Assembly: GCA_018829445.1 (NCBI GenBank)
Contig: JAHJTV010000043.1
Span: 1-64,000 of the forward strand
DNA length: 64,000 nucleotides
Reading direction: 5' to 3'
Origin: a bacterium
GTDB lineage: Bacteria > SAR324 > XYD2-FULL-50-16
The notes beneath the pieces were generated by a model. The model saw only the letters and a list, made by a program, of their open reading frames with translations, had not been told where the DNA came from and ran no database searches. Of the stretch, positions 8,479 to 17,393 are shown in pieces; positions within the stretch are counted from its first letter, which is position 1, and every line of letters begins with the position of its first letter. The position numbers and the translations under genes were made by a program.

Positions 8479-10704
8479 ATGGATATGCGGGAATTGTTAA
8501 AGCAAGCTAAGATAGCTGGTCATGGAGCATTGAATGAAAAGGATGCGAAAGAGTTGTTGAAGTTTTATGGGGTGCCGGTGATCAGAGAGGTAACTTCCAG
8601 TGATGTCGACACAGCAGTGGCGGCTGCCGAAGATATCGGTTTTCCGGTTGTATTAAAAGGACTAGGAACAACATTGCTCCATAAAACCGAACGTGGACTG
8701 GTTCATTTAAACCTCTGCGATATCGAAGCCGTCAAGGAAGCTGCAACATCAATCATAATATCTGCAGGTGAAGAACTGGAAGGAATACTGGTTCAACCTT
8801 ATCTGAAGGGCCGCAGGGAGTTTGTAGCCGGTTTGCTCCGGGACGATTTGTTTGGACCGGTTGTGATGTTTGGCTTGGGAGGAGTATTCACAGAAACTTT
8901 AAACGATGTATCTTTCCGTCTGGCGCCATTAACCACTGTTGATGTTGAGGAGATGCTAAGTGAGATAAGAGCACAGGCCATGTTGGGTGATTTTAGAGGT
9001 GAAGCGGCGCTTGATCGGGACTCAATCAAACGTGTACTGCTGGGACTTTCTCAGCTTGCCCTGGATCATCCGGATATTAAGGAAATTGATATCAATCCGC
9101 TGATCACTACCGCCACCGGACATATCTGCGCAGTGGATGCATTGGTATGTTTTGGAGAAGAGAAAAAAAAAGTTGGGGAAACCCAACCTGTGGACTACCA
9201 CTTGATCAACAATTTTTTTTATCCTGAGTCCATTGCCTTTATTGGTGCCTCACCAAAATTTCAGAAATGGGGATATCTGCTTCCTTTGAGCACCCTATCA
9301 TGGGATTTTAAGGGGAAAATCCATTTGGTTAATCCCAATGGGGGAAACATTCACGGTCAAAAATGCTATCAAAAGATTGCAGATATTCCGGGAAAGGTTG
9401 ACCTGGCTGTGGTTACCATACCGGCCTCCGGAGTACTGGATCTGATTCCCCAACTCAAGGCAAAGGGAACCAGGAATATGTTGATAATTACTTCGGGATT
9501 TAGGGAAATTGGGGAGTCGGGAGAAAATCTGGAAAAGACCTTGATGAAAGAGGCTGCCAAAGCGGGGATTTTGATCATCGGTCCCAATACCATGGGGATC
9601 TGCAATCCGCACATCAGCCTGACCTGCCTTCCTTTTCCCGTTACACCCAGGGCCGGTTCTACTTCGTTGGTTTGCCAATCGGGAAATATGGGGTTGCAAT
9701 TCCTTGCCTTTGCCGAGCAACAGTGCATTGGCATCCGTGGTTTCGCCGGATCAGGGAATGAAGCTATGGTGACCATTCCCGACTACCTGGATGCTTTTGA
9801 AGTGGATCCCCTGACCCGGATTGTAATGCTTTATATTGAAAGCATCAGGGATGGTCGTCGATTTTTCGAATCAGCCAGACGGGTCAGTCGTAAAAAACCT
9901 GTGGTGCTATTAAAGGGTGGACAAAGTCGTGCCGGAAAAAAGGCTGCTTCCAGTCATACCGGTGCTATCGCATCAGATACCAATGTATTCAATGCTGCCT
10001 GTCGACAAGCCGGTGTTGTTCAAGTAACAAAATCAAGAACCCTGCTGGATGTGGTTGCGGCTTTTGCTTCGCAACCTATTCCCAAGGGCAATCGAGTGGC
10101 CATCATGACATTGGGCGGTGGATGGGGAGTCCTGACTGCAGATCTTTGTACAAACCTGGGGCTGGAAATACCCGATTTAACCTCCGAAATAATAGGGAGG
10201 ATAGACCAAGTGCTGCCGGATTTCTGGAGTCGGGCTAACCCGGTCGATATCGTTGCAACTTTTGGCTTGGAAGCCCCAACCATGATATTGGAGGAGCTAC
10301 TCAAGTGGGATGGATGTGATGCTGTTATCAACCTGGGGATACTGGGGAAAAAGTTCTTCTTTAAACGGGTAATATCGGCTGCCACTTTAAACGGCAACAT
10401 TTCTGCAGGAGATAACAAAAGCCTGCTGGAAAGTGCAGAGAAATCGGAAGAAAAATATGTGGAAGACCTGGTGACTCTGATTGAAAAATACCAAAAACCG
10501 ATATTTGGCGTTACCCTTTATGATGAGAAAAAAGATCGCACTATATATCCGGTGGGAGACAGTATCTATAAGGGGCTTTTTTATCCAACACCGGCACGAG
10601 CGGTAGAAGCTTTATCAAAAATGGTGGAATACGGGAGATTCCTGAGTCAACAGCAGGAATCCAAGATTCAGAAAGAACAGACCATATTTGGAACAAAAAA
10701 CTGA
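8479..10704 (+). CDS. acyl-CoA synthetase (NDP/ADP-forming), ATP-grasp followed by CoA-binding/ligase domains
   Basis: ORF track starts at 8431; ATG at 8479 has a better RBS (ACAGGAGCC). ATP-grasp (GFPVVLKGLGTTLLHKTERGLV), CoA-binding (SIAFIGASP), SSHTGAIA phosphohistidine motif. Confidence 0.9.
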   Translation: MDMRELLKQAKIAGHGALNEKDAKELLKFYGVPVIREVTSSDVDTAVAAAEDIGFPVVLKGLGTTLLHKTERGLVHLNLCDIEAVKEAATSIIISAGEELEGILVQPYLKGRREFVAGLLRDDLFGPVVMFGLGGVFTETLNDVSFRLAPLTTVDVEEMLSEIRAQAMLGDFRGEAALDRDSIKRVLLGLSQLALDHPDIKEIDINPLITTATGHICAVDALVCFGEEKKKVGETQPVDYHLINNFFYPESIAFIGASPKFQKWGYLLPLSTLSWDFKGKIHLVNPNGGNIHGQKCYQKIADIPGKVDLAVVTIPASGVLDLIPQLKAKGTRNMLIITSGFREIGESGENLEKTLMKEAAKAGILIIGPNTMGICNPHISLTCLPFPVTPRAGSTSLVCQSGNMGLQFLAFAEQQCIGIRGFAGSGNEAMVTIPDYLDAFEVDPLTRIVMLYIESIRDGRRFFESARRVSRKKPVVLLKGGQSRAGKKAASSHTGAIASDTNVFNAACRQAGVVQVTKSRTLLDVVAAFASQPIPKGNRVAIMTLGGGWGVLTADLCTNLGLEIPDLTSEIIGRIDQVLPDFWSRANPVDIVATFGLEAPTMILEELLKWDGCDAVINLGILGKKFFFKRVISAATLNGNISAGDNKSLLESAEKSEEKYVEDLVTLIEKYQKPIFGVTLYDEKKDRTIYPVGDSIYKGLFYPTPARAVEALSKMVEYGRFLSQQQESKIQKEQTIFGTKN

Positions 10705-10753
10705 CACACCAACGGTTGTGGTCTTTTTTATAACTTGGGAGTTTAGGTTTCTC

Positions 10754-10826
10754 TGTCATGCCGAACTTGATCCGGCATCCAGCTTTTTAAAATAGTAAGG
10801 AATTCCGTGTCAAGCACGGAATGACA
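10754..10826. repeat. REP/MITE-like repeat (TGTCATGCCGAACTTGATCCGGCATCCAG ... TTCCGTGTCAAGCACGGAATGACA)
   Basis: Imperfect terminal inverted repeats TGTCATGCC/GGAATGACA with an internal palindrome; related copy at 16566-16593 in opposite orientation. Confidence 0.65.
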
Positions 10827-10947
10827 ACATATCGGCTTTCTATAGTTTTTAATTTTAATAAATTATACAAGAACTTAAAACTGCTCAGTTTATAAGTATC
10901 ATTAGTTTCCCGGTTTTGTATCAAAAACCACTCAATGGAGAATTATC

Positions 10948-11409
10948 ATGAAAAAAATCGAGAAAATATTATTCCCGGTTGACTTGTCTGAGTCGTCAGA
11001 TAAGATTGTATCCTGCGTAGTCGAATTTGCGGAGAGGTTTGAAGCGGAAGTTCATCTGTTGTTTGTGGCCCGTGTATTTGGATATTTTTCAACCATTTAT
11101 GTAAATTCAGCAATGATTTCGTCAATGGAGGAGGCAATTTGTGAAGGTGCGAGAAAGAGCCTGTTGGAGTTCAAAACCAGATATTTTATTACTCTTCCTA
11201 ACGTTTTGTCCAAGGTGGTTCCCGGCTATCCGTCCGAAGAAATCATTAGATATAGCGAAGAAGAGGGCATGGACCTTATTATCATGGGGACTCACGGCAG
11301 AAGTGGCCTGGGAAAGGTCGTCTTCGGTTCAGTGGCAGATCAGGTGGTTAAAACATCAAAAATTCCTGTGACAGTGGTAAATCCTTTTCGTAAAAGTAAT
11401 CTAAGTTGA
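10948..11409 (+). CDS. universal stress protein UspA family
   Basis: 153 aa; ILFPVDLSE and IIMGTHGRSGLGKVVFGSVADQVVK nucleotide-binding motif. Confidence 0.92.
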   Translation: MKKIEKILFPVDLSESSDKIVSCVVEFAERFEAEVHLLFVARVFGYFSTIYVNSAMISSMEEAICEGARKSLLEFKTRYFITLPNVLSKVVPGYPSEEIIRYSEEEGMDLIIMGTHGRSGLGKVVFGSVADQVVKTSKIPVTVVNPFRKSNLS

Positions 11410-11555
11410 ACGATGTGATGAAGTGTTTTTCCGGCTTTGCGTGTTCTTTTATCTAACCGGGTATTCTGGCCTGAAATAATGGTGGGTAAAAACAAGTTCA
11501 TTCTTTCAAGTGCAACCCGGTTATTCTTCAAAAAACACTAATCAAAGGAGGAGCT

Positions 11556-12236
11556 ATGCTTGTATTAAATTGGATGAGCAGAAATGTAATTACCATTGAT
11601 GTAGATGATTCATTACATACAGCCATTAAACTGCTCAAAAAGTATAAAATAAGATCGTTACCCGTAATGAAGGATCGTAAACTTGTAGGGATAGTTTCAA
11701 ATGGCGATATAAAAAGAGCTTCGGCTTCCGATGCTACATCCCTGGATATTCATGAAATTTTGTACTTGATCGATAAAATAAAGATCAGTGATATCATGAC
11801 AAAAAAACCTGTTACGGTTTTGTCATCTCTTACTGTCGATGAAGTGGCAGAAATTCTTTTGGAAAAAAATATATCCTCCGCCCCGGTCATTGATGAAAAT
11901 AATGATGTGATTGGAATCATTACCAGGAGTGATATTTTAAAAGTTTTGATTCATCTGACAGGGGTTGAAAGAAGAGGGGTCGATTTCGGTCTTAAGGTCA
12001 AAGATGAACCAGGCTCGATCAAAGGTCTTACTGATATAATACGTGCCCATAATGGAAGAATAGCCAGTATTCTGATTTCCTATGAGCAAGTGGTGGTGGG
12101 ATATCGAAATGTTTTCATCCGGGTTTATCAAACGGATCGGAAGACATTGGATCATTTAAAAAGTGAGCTTTTCCGAAACTCCCATATGTTATATATCATC
12201 GATCATCTGGAACAGAAGAGAGAGATATTTAATTGA
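11556..12236 (+). CDS. tandem CBS-domain protein with C-terminal ACT-like region
   Basis: 226 aa; two CBS repeats (MSRNVITIDVDDSL...LVGIVSNGDIKRA; MTKKPVTVLSSLTVDEVAEI...VIGIITRSDILKV). Confidence 0.9.
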   Translation: MLVLNWMSRNVITIDVDDSLHTAIKLLKKYKIRSLPVMKDRKLVGIVSNGDIKRASASDATSLDIHEILYLIDKIKISDIMTKKPVTVLSSLTVDEVAEILLEKNISSAPVIDENNDVIGIITRSDILKVLIHLTGVERRGVDFGLKVKDEPGSIKGLTDIIRAHNGRIASILISYEQVVVGYRNVFIRVYQTDRKTLDHLKSELFRNSHMLYIIDHLEQKREIFN

Positions 12237-12393
12237 ATCTAATGATCGAATACCTGTCGACAGACCGCAAGTTATTGAACTTGTCTGCGACTGCACAGAT
12301 TCAAAATCCATCCCTGGGAGAAGTTTGATTACCGGGAAGTTATACAATAGCATTGGACGCGAACCATACTCCTCCCAGGGCGGTAAATTCACG

Positions 12394-13842
12394 TTAATCA
12401 GATGCGGAATCAACCTCTGTTTTTAGAGAAAGCTGGTACTTCTCTATTTTGGAATGCAGTGTCGGACGAGAGAGTCCCAGCAATTTAGCCGCTTTGGACC
12501 GATTGCCACCCGTTAAATTAAGTGTTTCCGTTATCAGTATCTTGCAGAAGTGGTCCACATATTCATTGAATGTCTTTGTTTGACCCCCATTTGTTAACTC
12601 CTGGTGCACCCATTGCCACAGTGTTTCGTTGCCTTTCTCATGATGGAGTCTTTCCTCGGAGAGCTTTTCGCCAATTGCTTTTTGAATGTCCTCTTCACCT
12701 ATGGGAGCACCCTGATTAAAAATCAGGATCTGTTGCAGGGTGTTGGAGAGTTCTCTGACATTTCCAGGCCAGGGGTGATTAACCAGTGATTTTAATGCGT
12801 CGTTGGAAATACCGGGATTAACAATGCCCATTTCCCTTGATTTACGTCCCAGTATATATTCGACCAGAGCCGGTATATCCTCTTTTCTTTCTCTTAGAGG
12901 CGGCAGCCAGATTGTGACCACTTTCAAACGATAATAGATATCTTCGCGGAAACTCTTTTCTTCGATAGCTTCTTCCAGATTGCGATTGGTGGCGGCAATG
13001 AGTCTTACGTCAACCGGGATAGTTTCTCTGCCACCCAGGCGTTCAATACTTTTTTCCTGGAGGAGTCTTAGTATTTTTCCCTGAATACTTATGGGCATAT
13101 CACCGATCTCATCCAGAAATACGGTTCCGTTCTGAGCCTGTTCAATTTTGCCAATCCTGCGGAACGCAGCGCCCGTAAAAGCTCCCTTTTCATATCCGAA
13201 CAGTTCGCTTTCCAGGAGTGTTTCCGGTATCGCCACGCAGTTTATTACCTGAAACGGCTTATTGGTGCGAAGACTATACTGATAGATCGCCCTGGCAACA
13301 AGCTCCTTACCGGTTCCCGACTCGCCACGAATCAGAACGGTGGCATTGGTCGATGAAACACGTCCGATTGATTTGTATACTTCACGCATGGAAGGGCTTT
13401 GACCAATGATGGTTTCTGCCGCGTCATTTTCAGTATTAACATTTAAACAAACCGGAGTACGGATAAAACGGCTGGTATCCAATGCTCGTTCAATAACTGA
13501 CAACATTTCAGGGATATCAAACGGTTTGATAATATACTCAAAAGCTCCCAGTTTGGTAGCCTCAATTGCGGTATCGGTCGTTCCAAAAGCTGTCATAATA
13601 ATAACTTGAAGATGATTGTCGATCTTCTGGATAGCTTTTAGCGTATCGATTCCATTCATACCCGGTAGTTTAACATCCAGGATCACCAGATCGGGGATTT
13701 CCTTTTTTAAGGATTCAAGACCTGCTTCTCCTGATGCCGCGAGGTTGACCAAATAACCCTCCTCCTTCAGAAGTTTCTCAAAACTCTTTCTCAACTGGTC
13801 ATCATCGTCAACAATTAGTATCTTTTTCAAAACCATCTCCAT
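12394..13842 (-). CDS. NtrC-family sigma-54-dependent response regulator
   Basis: 482 aa; REC domain, GESGTGKELVARAIY Walker A, GAFTGA sigma-54 contact loop, Fis-type HTH at the C-terminus. Confidence 0.96.
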   Translation of the reverse strand: MEMVLKKILIVDDDDQLRKSFEKLLKEEGYLVNLAASGEAGLESLKKEIPDLVILDVKLPGMNGIDTLKAIQKIDNHLQVIIMTAFGTTDTAIEATKLGAFEYIIKPFDIPEMLSVIERALDTSRFIRTPVCLNVNTENDAAETIIGQSPSMREVYKSIGRVSSTNATVLIRGESGTGKELVARAIYQYSLRTNKPFQVINCVAIPETLLESELFGYEKGAFTGAAFRRIGKIEQAQNGTVFLDEIGDMPISIQGKILRLLQEKSIERLGGRETIPVDVRLIAATNRNLEEAIEEKSFREDIYYRLKVVTIWLPPLRERKEDIPALVEYILGRKSREMGIVNPGISNDALKSLVNHPWPGNVRELSNTLQQILIFNQGAPIGEEDIQKAIGEKLSEERLHHEKGNETLWQWVHQELTNGGQTKTFNEYVDHFCKILITETLNLTGGNRSKAAKLLGLSRPTLHSKIEKYQLSLKTEVDSASD

Positions 13843-15298
13843 TTATGACAAAATTGATAGTGAAAAGGGTTCCTTTTCCCACCTCTGAAGAACATTCCAA
13901 GTATCCGTTATGTTCCTCAATGATCCTGGACGCAATACTCAGTCCCAGCCCCGTGCCTTCATCTTTTGTGGTAAAAAAAGGCTGAAATATCTTTTCCAAT
14001 ATGGTGCTCTGGATACCCGGTCCGTTATCCTGTAGTTTGAGCATTAGCACTCGCCCCCTGTCATCACTTAACCGGTCTTCCTCCTCTATCCTGATCGTGC
14101 CTCCTCCGTTCATAGCCTCACAGGCATTAATAATCAGATTGGCGATGACCTCTTTTAACTGTTCCGGATCACCATCAATTTCAGGTAGCTGCTGATGTCG
14201 ATCAACCGTTACTTCGACGTTATAGGATTTTAGCCGATGCTCAAGCAATTGGAGAGCAAGATCAACCACAACAGAGGGGCTGACCCTCTGAAATTTGAGT
14301 TTGGGAGGACGGGAAAACTCCAGAAAATTTTGAACTAATGTGTCTATATGTTGAATCTCTTCTGTTATTACCTGGAAATCTTCCCGCTGGTTTTCGGTAA
14401 ATTCAACTGTTCTATTCAGCGAGAAAAGTCGCATTTTAACGGAAGTCAGCGGATTTCTTATGCTATGGGCCATCCCTGCAGCCAGCTTCCCAACCAGGGC
14501 CATTTTTTCGCTCTGCTTCAAGTGTTGACGGCTCTCTTCCAGTTTGGAGCTTTTTTGGCCAACATCGTGAAGCAACCCCTTTATATTTTGATCCAGGGTT
14601 TTTACTTCATCCCTTGGTGGAGAATCGGATGTTGCCCAATTGGAGTCCAGCATCATTCGACGTAAAGGATCAAGTATCCGCCTGGCTAAAATCATCACTA
14701 ACAGCAGACTAAGTGAGGAGATACTTAGAACCAGAACACCTGCAATAATTCGGAGCCTTCTGGCTTCTATATAGGAGCTCAAACTGGCTTGTTTCATTTT
14801 TAAGGTGTTTATGGTTTTATAACGTTCACATTCTTCTAATATGGTGGAGAACATATTTCTTACTGTTTTATGGAGTTGTAGCCCTTGCTCTCTTTCTCCG
14901 CTTTTATAAAAATCAATAACCTGATCTTTTAACGTTACATACTGCCAGTACTGCTGATTTATTGCCGCCAGTATCTCTTTTTCTTCACGTGATTGCGACA
15001 AGAGTTCGGCGTCTTTCAGCCTTTCCCTGAAGATCTGCCGGTGTTCTCCCAACTGTTTGAGCCAACCCGGATCACCATCCAGGAAATAATAGGTAACAAA
15101 CCCCTTTTGATTAACCATGGCTGTTTCCAGGTTCGCCGCAATCTGGTATGCTACCAGGTCTTCTTCTATTATAGAATAGAGAAGTCTTTCAATCTTGTAG
15201 TTGTGCCAGACAATCACCAGGCAACTCATGAACGTTATCAGAACCAGTCCTGATAAGATCAAGTATATCTGGTTTCTTAAAGACAGTTGTTTCTCCAT
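13808..15298 (-). CDS. sensor histidine kinase (membrane-bound, periplasmic helical sensor) paired with the NtrC regulator
   Basis: HisKA (GKLAAGMAHSIRNPLTSVKMRL), HATPase (DNGPGI, GTGLGLSI); overlaps the regulator gene by 35 bp. Start at 15298 preferred over the track's 15328. Confidence 0.92.
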   Translation of the reverse strand: MEKQLSLRNQIYLILSGLVLITFMSCLVIVWHNYKIERLLYSIIEEDLVAYQIAANLETAMVNQKGFVTYYFLDGDPGWLKQLGEHRQIFRERLKDAELLSQSREEKEILAAINQQYWQYVTLKDQVIDFYKSGEREQGLQLHKTVRNMFSTILEECERYKTINTLKMKQASLSSYIEARRLRIIAGVLVLSISSLSLLLVMILARRILDPLRRMMLDSNWATSDSPPRDEVKTLDQNIKGLLHDVGQKSSKLEESRQHLKQSEKMALVGKLAAGMAHSIRNPLTSVKMRLFSLNRTVEFTENQREDFQVITEEIQHIDTLVQNFLEFSRPPKLKFQRVSPSVVVDLALQLLEHRLKSYNVEVTVDRHQQLPEIDGDPEQLKEVIANLIINACEAMNGGGTIRIEEEDRLSDDRGRVLMLKLQDNGPGIQSTILEKIFQPFFTTKDEGTGLGLSIASRIIEEHNGYLECSSEVGKGTLFTINFVINGDGFEKDTNC

Positions 15299-15682
15299 GA
15301 CGTTTTTCTCAAAGTCCGACAGTATCACTCCCTTTCGGATAAAATTATTTTATCTGACACATCGATTCACTACCCGGACAATTCACCACATTCACTGGGT
15401 TGGAAGTGACCATTGTTGTTTGGGATGATGTGCGTCTTATTTTAAACCTGGAAATAAAGTTCTTCTGTTTATCAGCAATCTCCTTACCAAGAAGGAAGAA
15501 AATTGCAATCGACCTTAAACGGTACTGAATCCATTAATTTATTCTCTGCTCGTTTTAGCCATATTAAACCCCTGTTGGAATCTGTGGCAATTATAAAAAA
15601 TCGTCAGGTGATTCAAATACAAAGATTTCTTGACGCAAGAGGATTGATGAAGGATATGAAACAGGTAGCACCTGTAAATTGA

Positions 15683-15775
15683 GAAAGCCCGTGAAGAATG
15701 GATATGGAACAGGTCAAATACAAGCGGAGTTGCATGTTTTCTGTTTCCAGTCCAATTCTTCACACCGGGCTTTCT
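15683..15775. repeat. inverted repeat / potential large stem-loop
   Basis: GAAAGCCCG-TGAAGAATGGA pairs with TCCAATTCTTCACACCGGGCTTTC across about 45 nt (imperfect). Confidence 0.5.
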
Positions 15776-15850
15776 GGGGAATTAATCCAAGATCTAGTCA
15801 GATTCAATCAAGGTAAGCAGACTTGCTTATGCAAGCTGCTTCACTTTTGA

Positions 15851-16111
15851 TCAGGCAGCTTTCTTTTCTTTTAATCCGTCAGATTCCCTTTGCTTTCGGT
15901 TATCCGAGTTTACAGTCTGCTCTTTGCTTTCGACAGATCCGAAACGGCTTCTTACAAGAATGATTATGGCAGCAACAAATATCGAAAGTGGAAAAGCAAA
16001 GTAAAAAGCCAATCTGGGAAGTATATCAAACGGTCGTGCCAAAACGTCTGATAAAAAAGGGACTACCAACACAGTTAGGCTAATTATATAGCTGATTATA
16101 AAGGTTTTCAT
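15851..16111 (-). CDS. small membrane protein of unknown function
   Basis: 86 aa with two predicted hydrophobic segments and a charged tail. Confidence 0.5.
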   Translation of the reverse strand: MKTFIISYIISLTVLVVPFLSDVLARPFDILPRLAFYFAFPLSIFVAAIIILVRSRFGSVESKEQTVNSDNRKQRESDGLKEKKAA

Positions 16112-16144
16112 ATATTCTCCTGTTAAACATTGTTTATTGAAGCA

Positions 16145-16192
16145 GTCATCGAATCAATCTTATAAGGAAGCATTTAAGATTGATTCGATGAC
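16145..16192. promoter_or_regulatory. perfect 18-bp inverted repeat upstream of small membrane protein gene
   Basis: GTCATCGAATCAATCTTA / TAAGATTGATTCGATGAC, 12-nt loop, 34-81 bp upstream of the start at 16111. Confidence 0.6.
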
Positions 16193-16325
16193 TTGTTGAT
16201 TATTCATTTTGCATCAGGTGTACCAAATGGAAAAAACTTCTTTAAAACGCTAATATATAAGTATTTTATAGTTGCTTATCAGACAATGTTTCCTGAAAAT
16301 GCTTTCATCAATTTGTCAGCTAATT

Positions 16326-16338
16326 TTACAGACTGTAA
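16326..16338. promoter_or_regulatory. operator-like palindrome TTACAGACTGTAA
   Basis: 13-bp dyad; the exact reverse complement occurs at 16733-16745. Confidence 0.4.
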
Positions 16339-16461
16339 GAAATGATTGAAGGTTAATCGGATTTTATATGGTGATAGTTATTCTTTAGCTGATTTTTGTG
16401 GGGTTCCAGCAATAAACAATGCCTGTGTTACAAACACTCGCTAAATTGGGATTTTATAATT

Positions 16462-16675
16462 GAGTCCACTCCGAAAAGTTGTTTTTCTTGCCATTCCCTC
16501 GACACTGCGAGCCCCGTGCCTCACCAAGCCGGAATCCGGGTTTTTAGATTTTTGATTAAATCTTATGGATGCCGGATCAAGTCCGGCATGACAGCGATTC
16601 AGAATTTCTATGGTTTTTCGATTATTGAGTTAGCAGCCTTAAATTGAATATTGCAATACTTTTCGGAGAGGATTC
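16462..16675. mobile_element. MITE-like non-coding element with terminal inverted repeats
   Basis: GAGTCCACTCCGAAAAGT (16462-16479) vs ACTTTTCGGAGAGGATTC (16658-16675), 16/18 complementary, enclosing a TCATGCCGGACTTGATCCGGCATCC-type repeat. Confidence 0.5.
16566..16593 (-). repeat. REP-like palindromic repeat (TGTCATGCCGGACTTGATCCGGCATCCA on minus strand)
   Basis: Near-identical to 10754-10781 in opposite orientation. Confidence 0.7.
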
Positions 16676-16732
16676 AGTATTCAAATTTGGGGGGGAGTTT
16701 GGCCGTTTCGATCTTATTTGGTTTACAGTCTG

Positions 16733-16745
16733 TAAAAAAAATTGA
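16733..16745. promoter_or_regulatory. operator-like palindrome TTACAGTCTGTAA
   Basis: Second copy of the 16326-16338 dyad, upstream of the response regulator at 16901. Confidence 0.4.
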
Positions 16746-16900
16746 CAACCTGTCTGCTAGCTAAACTTCGATGCCGATCGCAATTAACCATAATAACAAT
16801 GGACTTAATGCTAAGCTCCCATCGGGGTGGGTAATGGTATGCTTGTTGCTGAATAAAAATACCGAATACTAATATTCACCATTCAATATGAGTTAATAAA

Positions 16901-17299
16901 GTGAAAGAAAATTATAACATTATTGTTGCTGACCGGGATCGTCGGGTCAGGGAGTTTTTAAACCGGGAGATGAAACTGGCTGGTTATAGAGTCTGGTTGG
17001 CGAAAAACGGTTTTGAATTGATAAATCAATTAAGCGGAATAGAACCAATGGATCTTTTGATTCTTGATCCTGATTTTCCGGATGCCGAAGAGGATTTGCT
17101 GATTAGGGAGGTTACCGAAAAATTCCCCTTGCTGCCAATTATTGTGCATACCTACAGCTTTGATAAACAGAGGATTCCTGCTTCCTGTAACACCATTGTA
17201 TTTGTAGAGAAGCGGGGAAGCAGTATTGACCTCCTGATTAAAAACGTAACAAACATTTTACGGACTAATCGAGTGGAAGAGACTATCTCATCGGGATAA
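16901..17299 (+). CDS. stand-alone response regulator receiver domain protein
   Basis: 132 aa; GTG start; REC fold with LLILDPDFPD phospho-acceptor region; no output domain. Confidence 0.7.
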   Translation: MKENYNIIVADRDRRVREFLNREMKLAGYRVWLAKNGFELINQLSGIEPMDLLILDPDFPDAEEDLLIREVTEKFPLLPIIVHTYSFDKQRIPASCNTIVFVEKRGSSIDLLIKNVTNILRTNRVEETISSG

Positions 17300-17393
17300 T
17301 CCATCTCGATTACATGTTGATTTAACCTCTCTTTTCATACATTTTATATCTATTCTCGCCAATAACCAGATAGAATTCCGGAAATTCAATTTT

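Noticed and set aside
14041-14060. TTAGCACTC half-site resembling CIRCE
   Set aside because: Single half-site within the histidine kinase coding region; no paired GAGTGCTAA at 9-nt spacing and not near hsp20.
16396-16647. 83-aa ORF
   Set aside because: Mostly inside MITE/REP-like repeat sequence; spurious.
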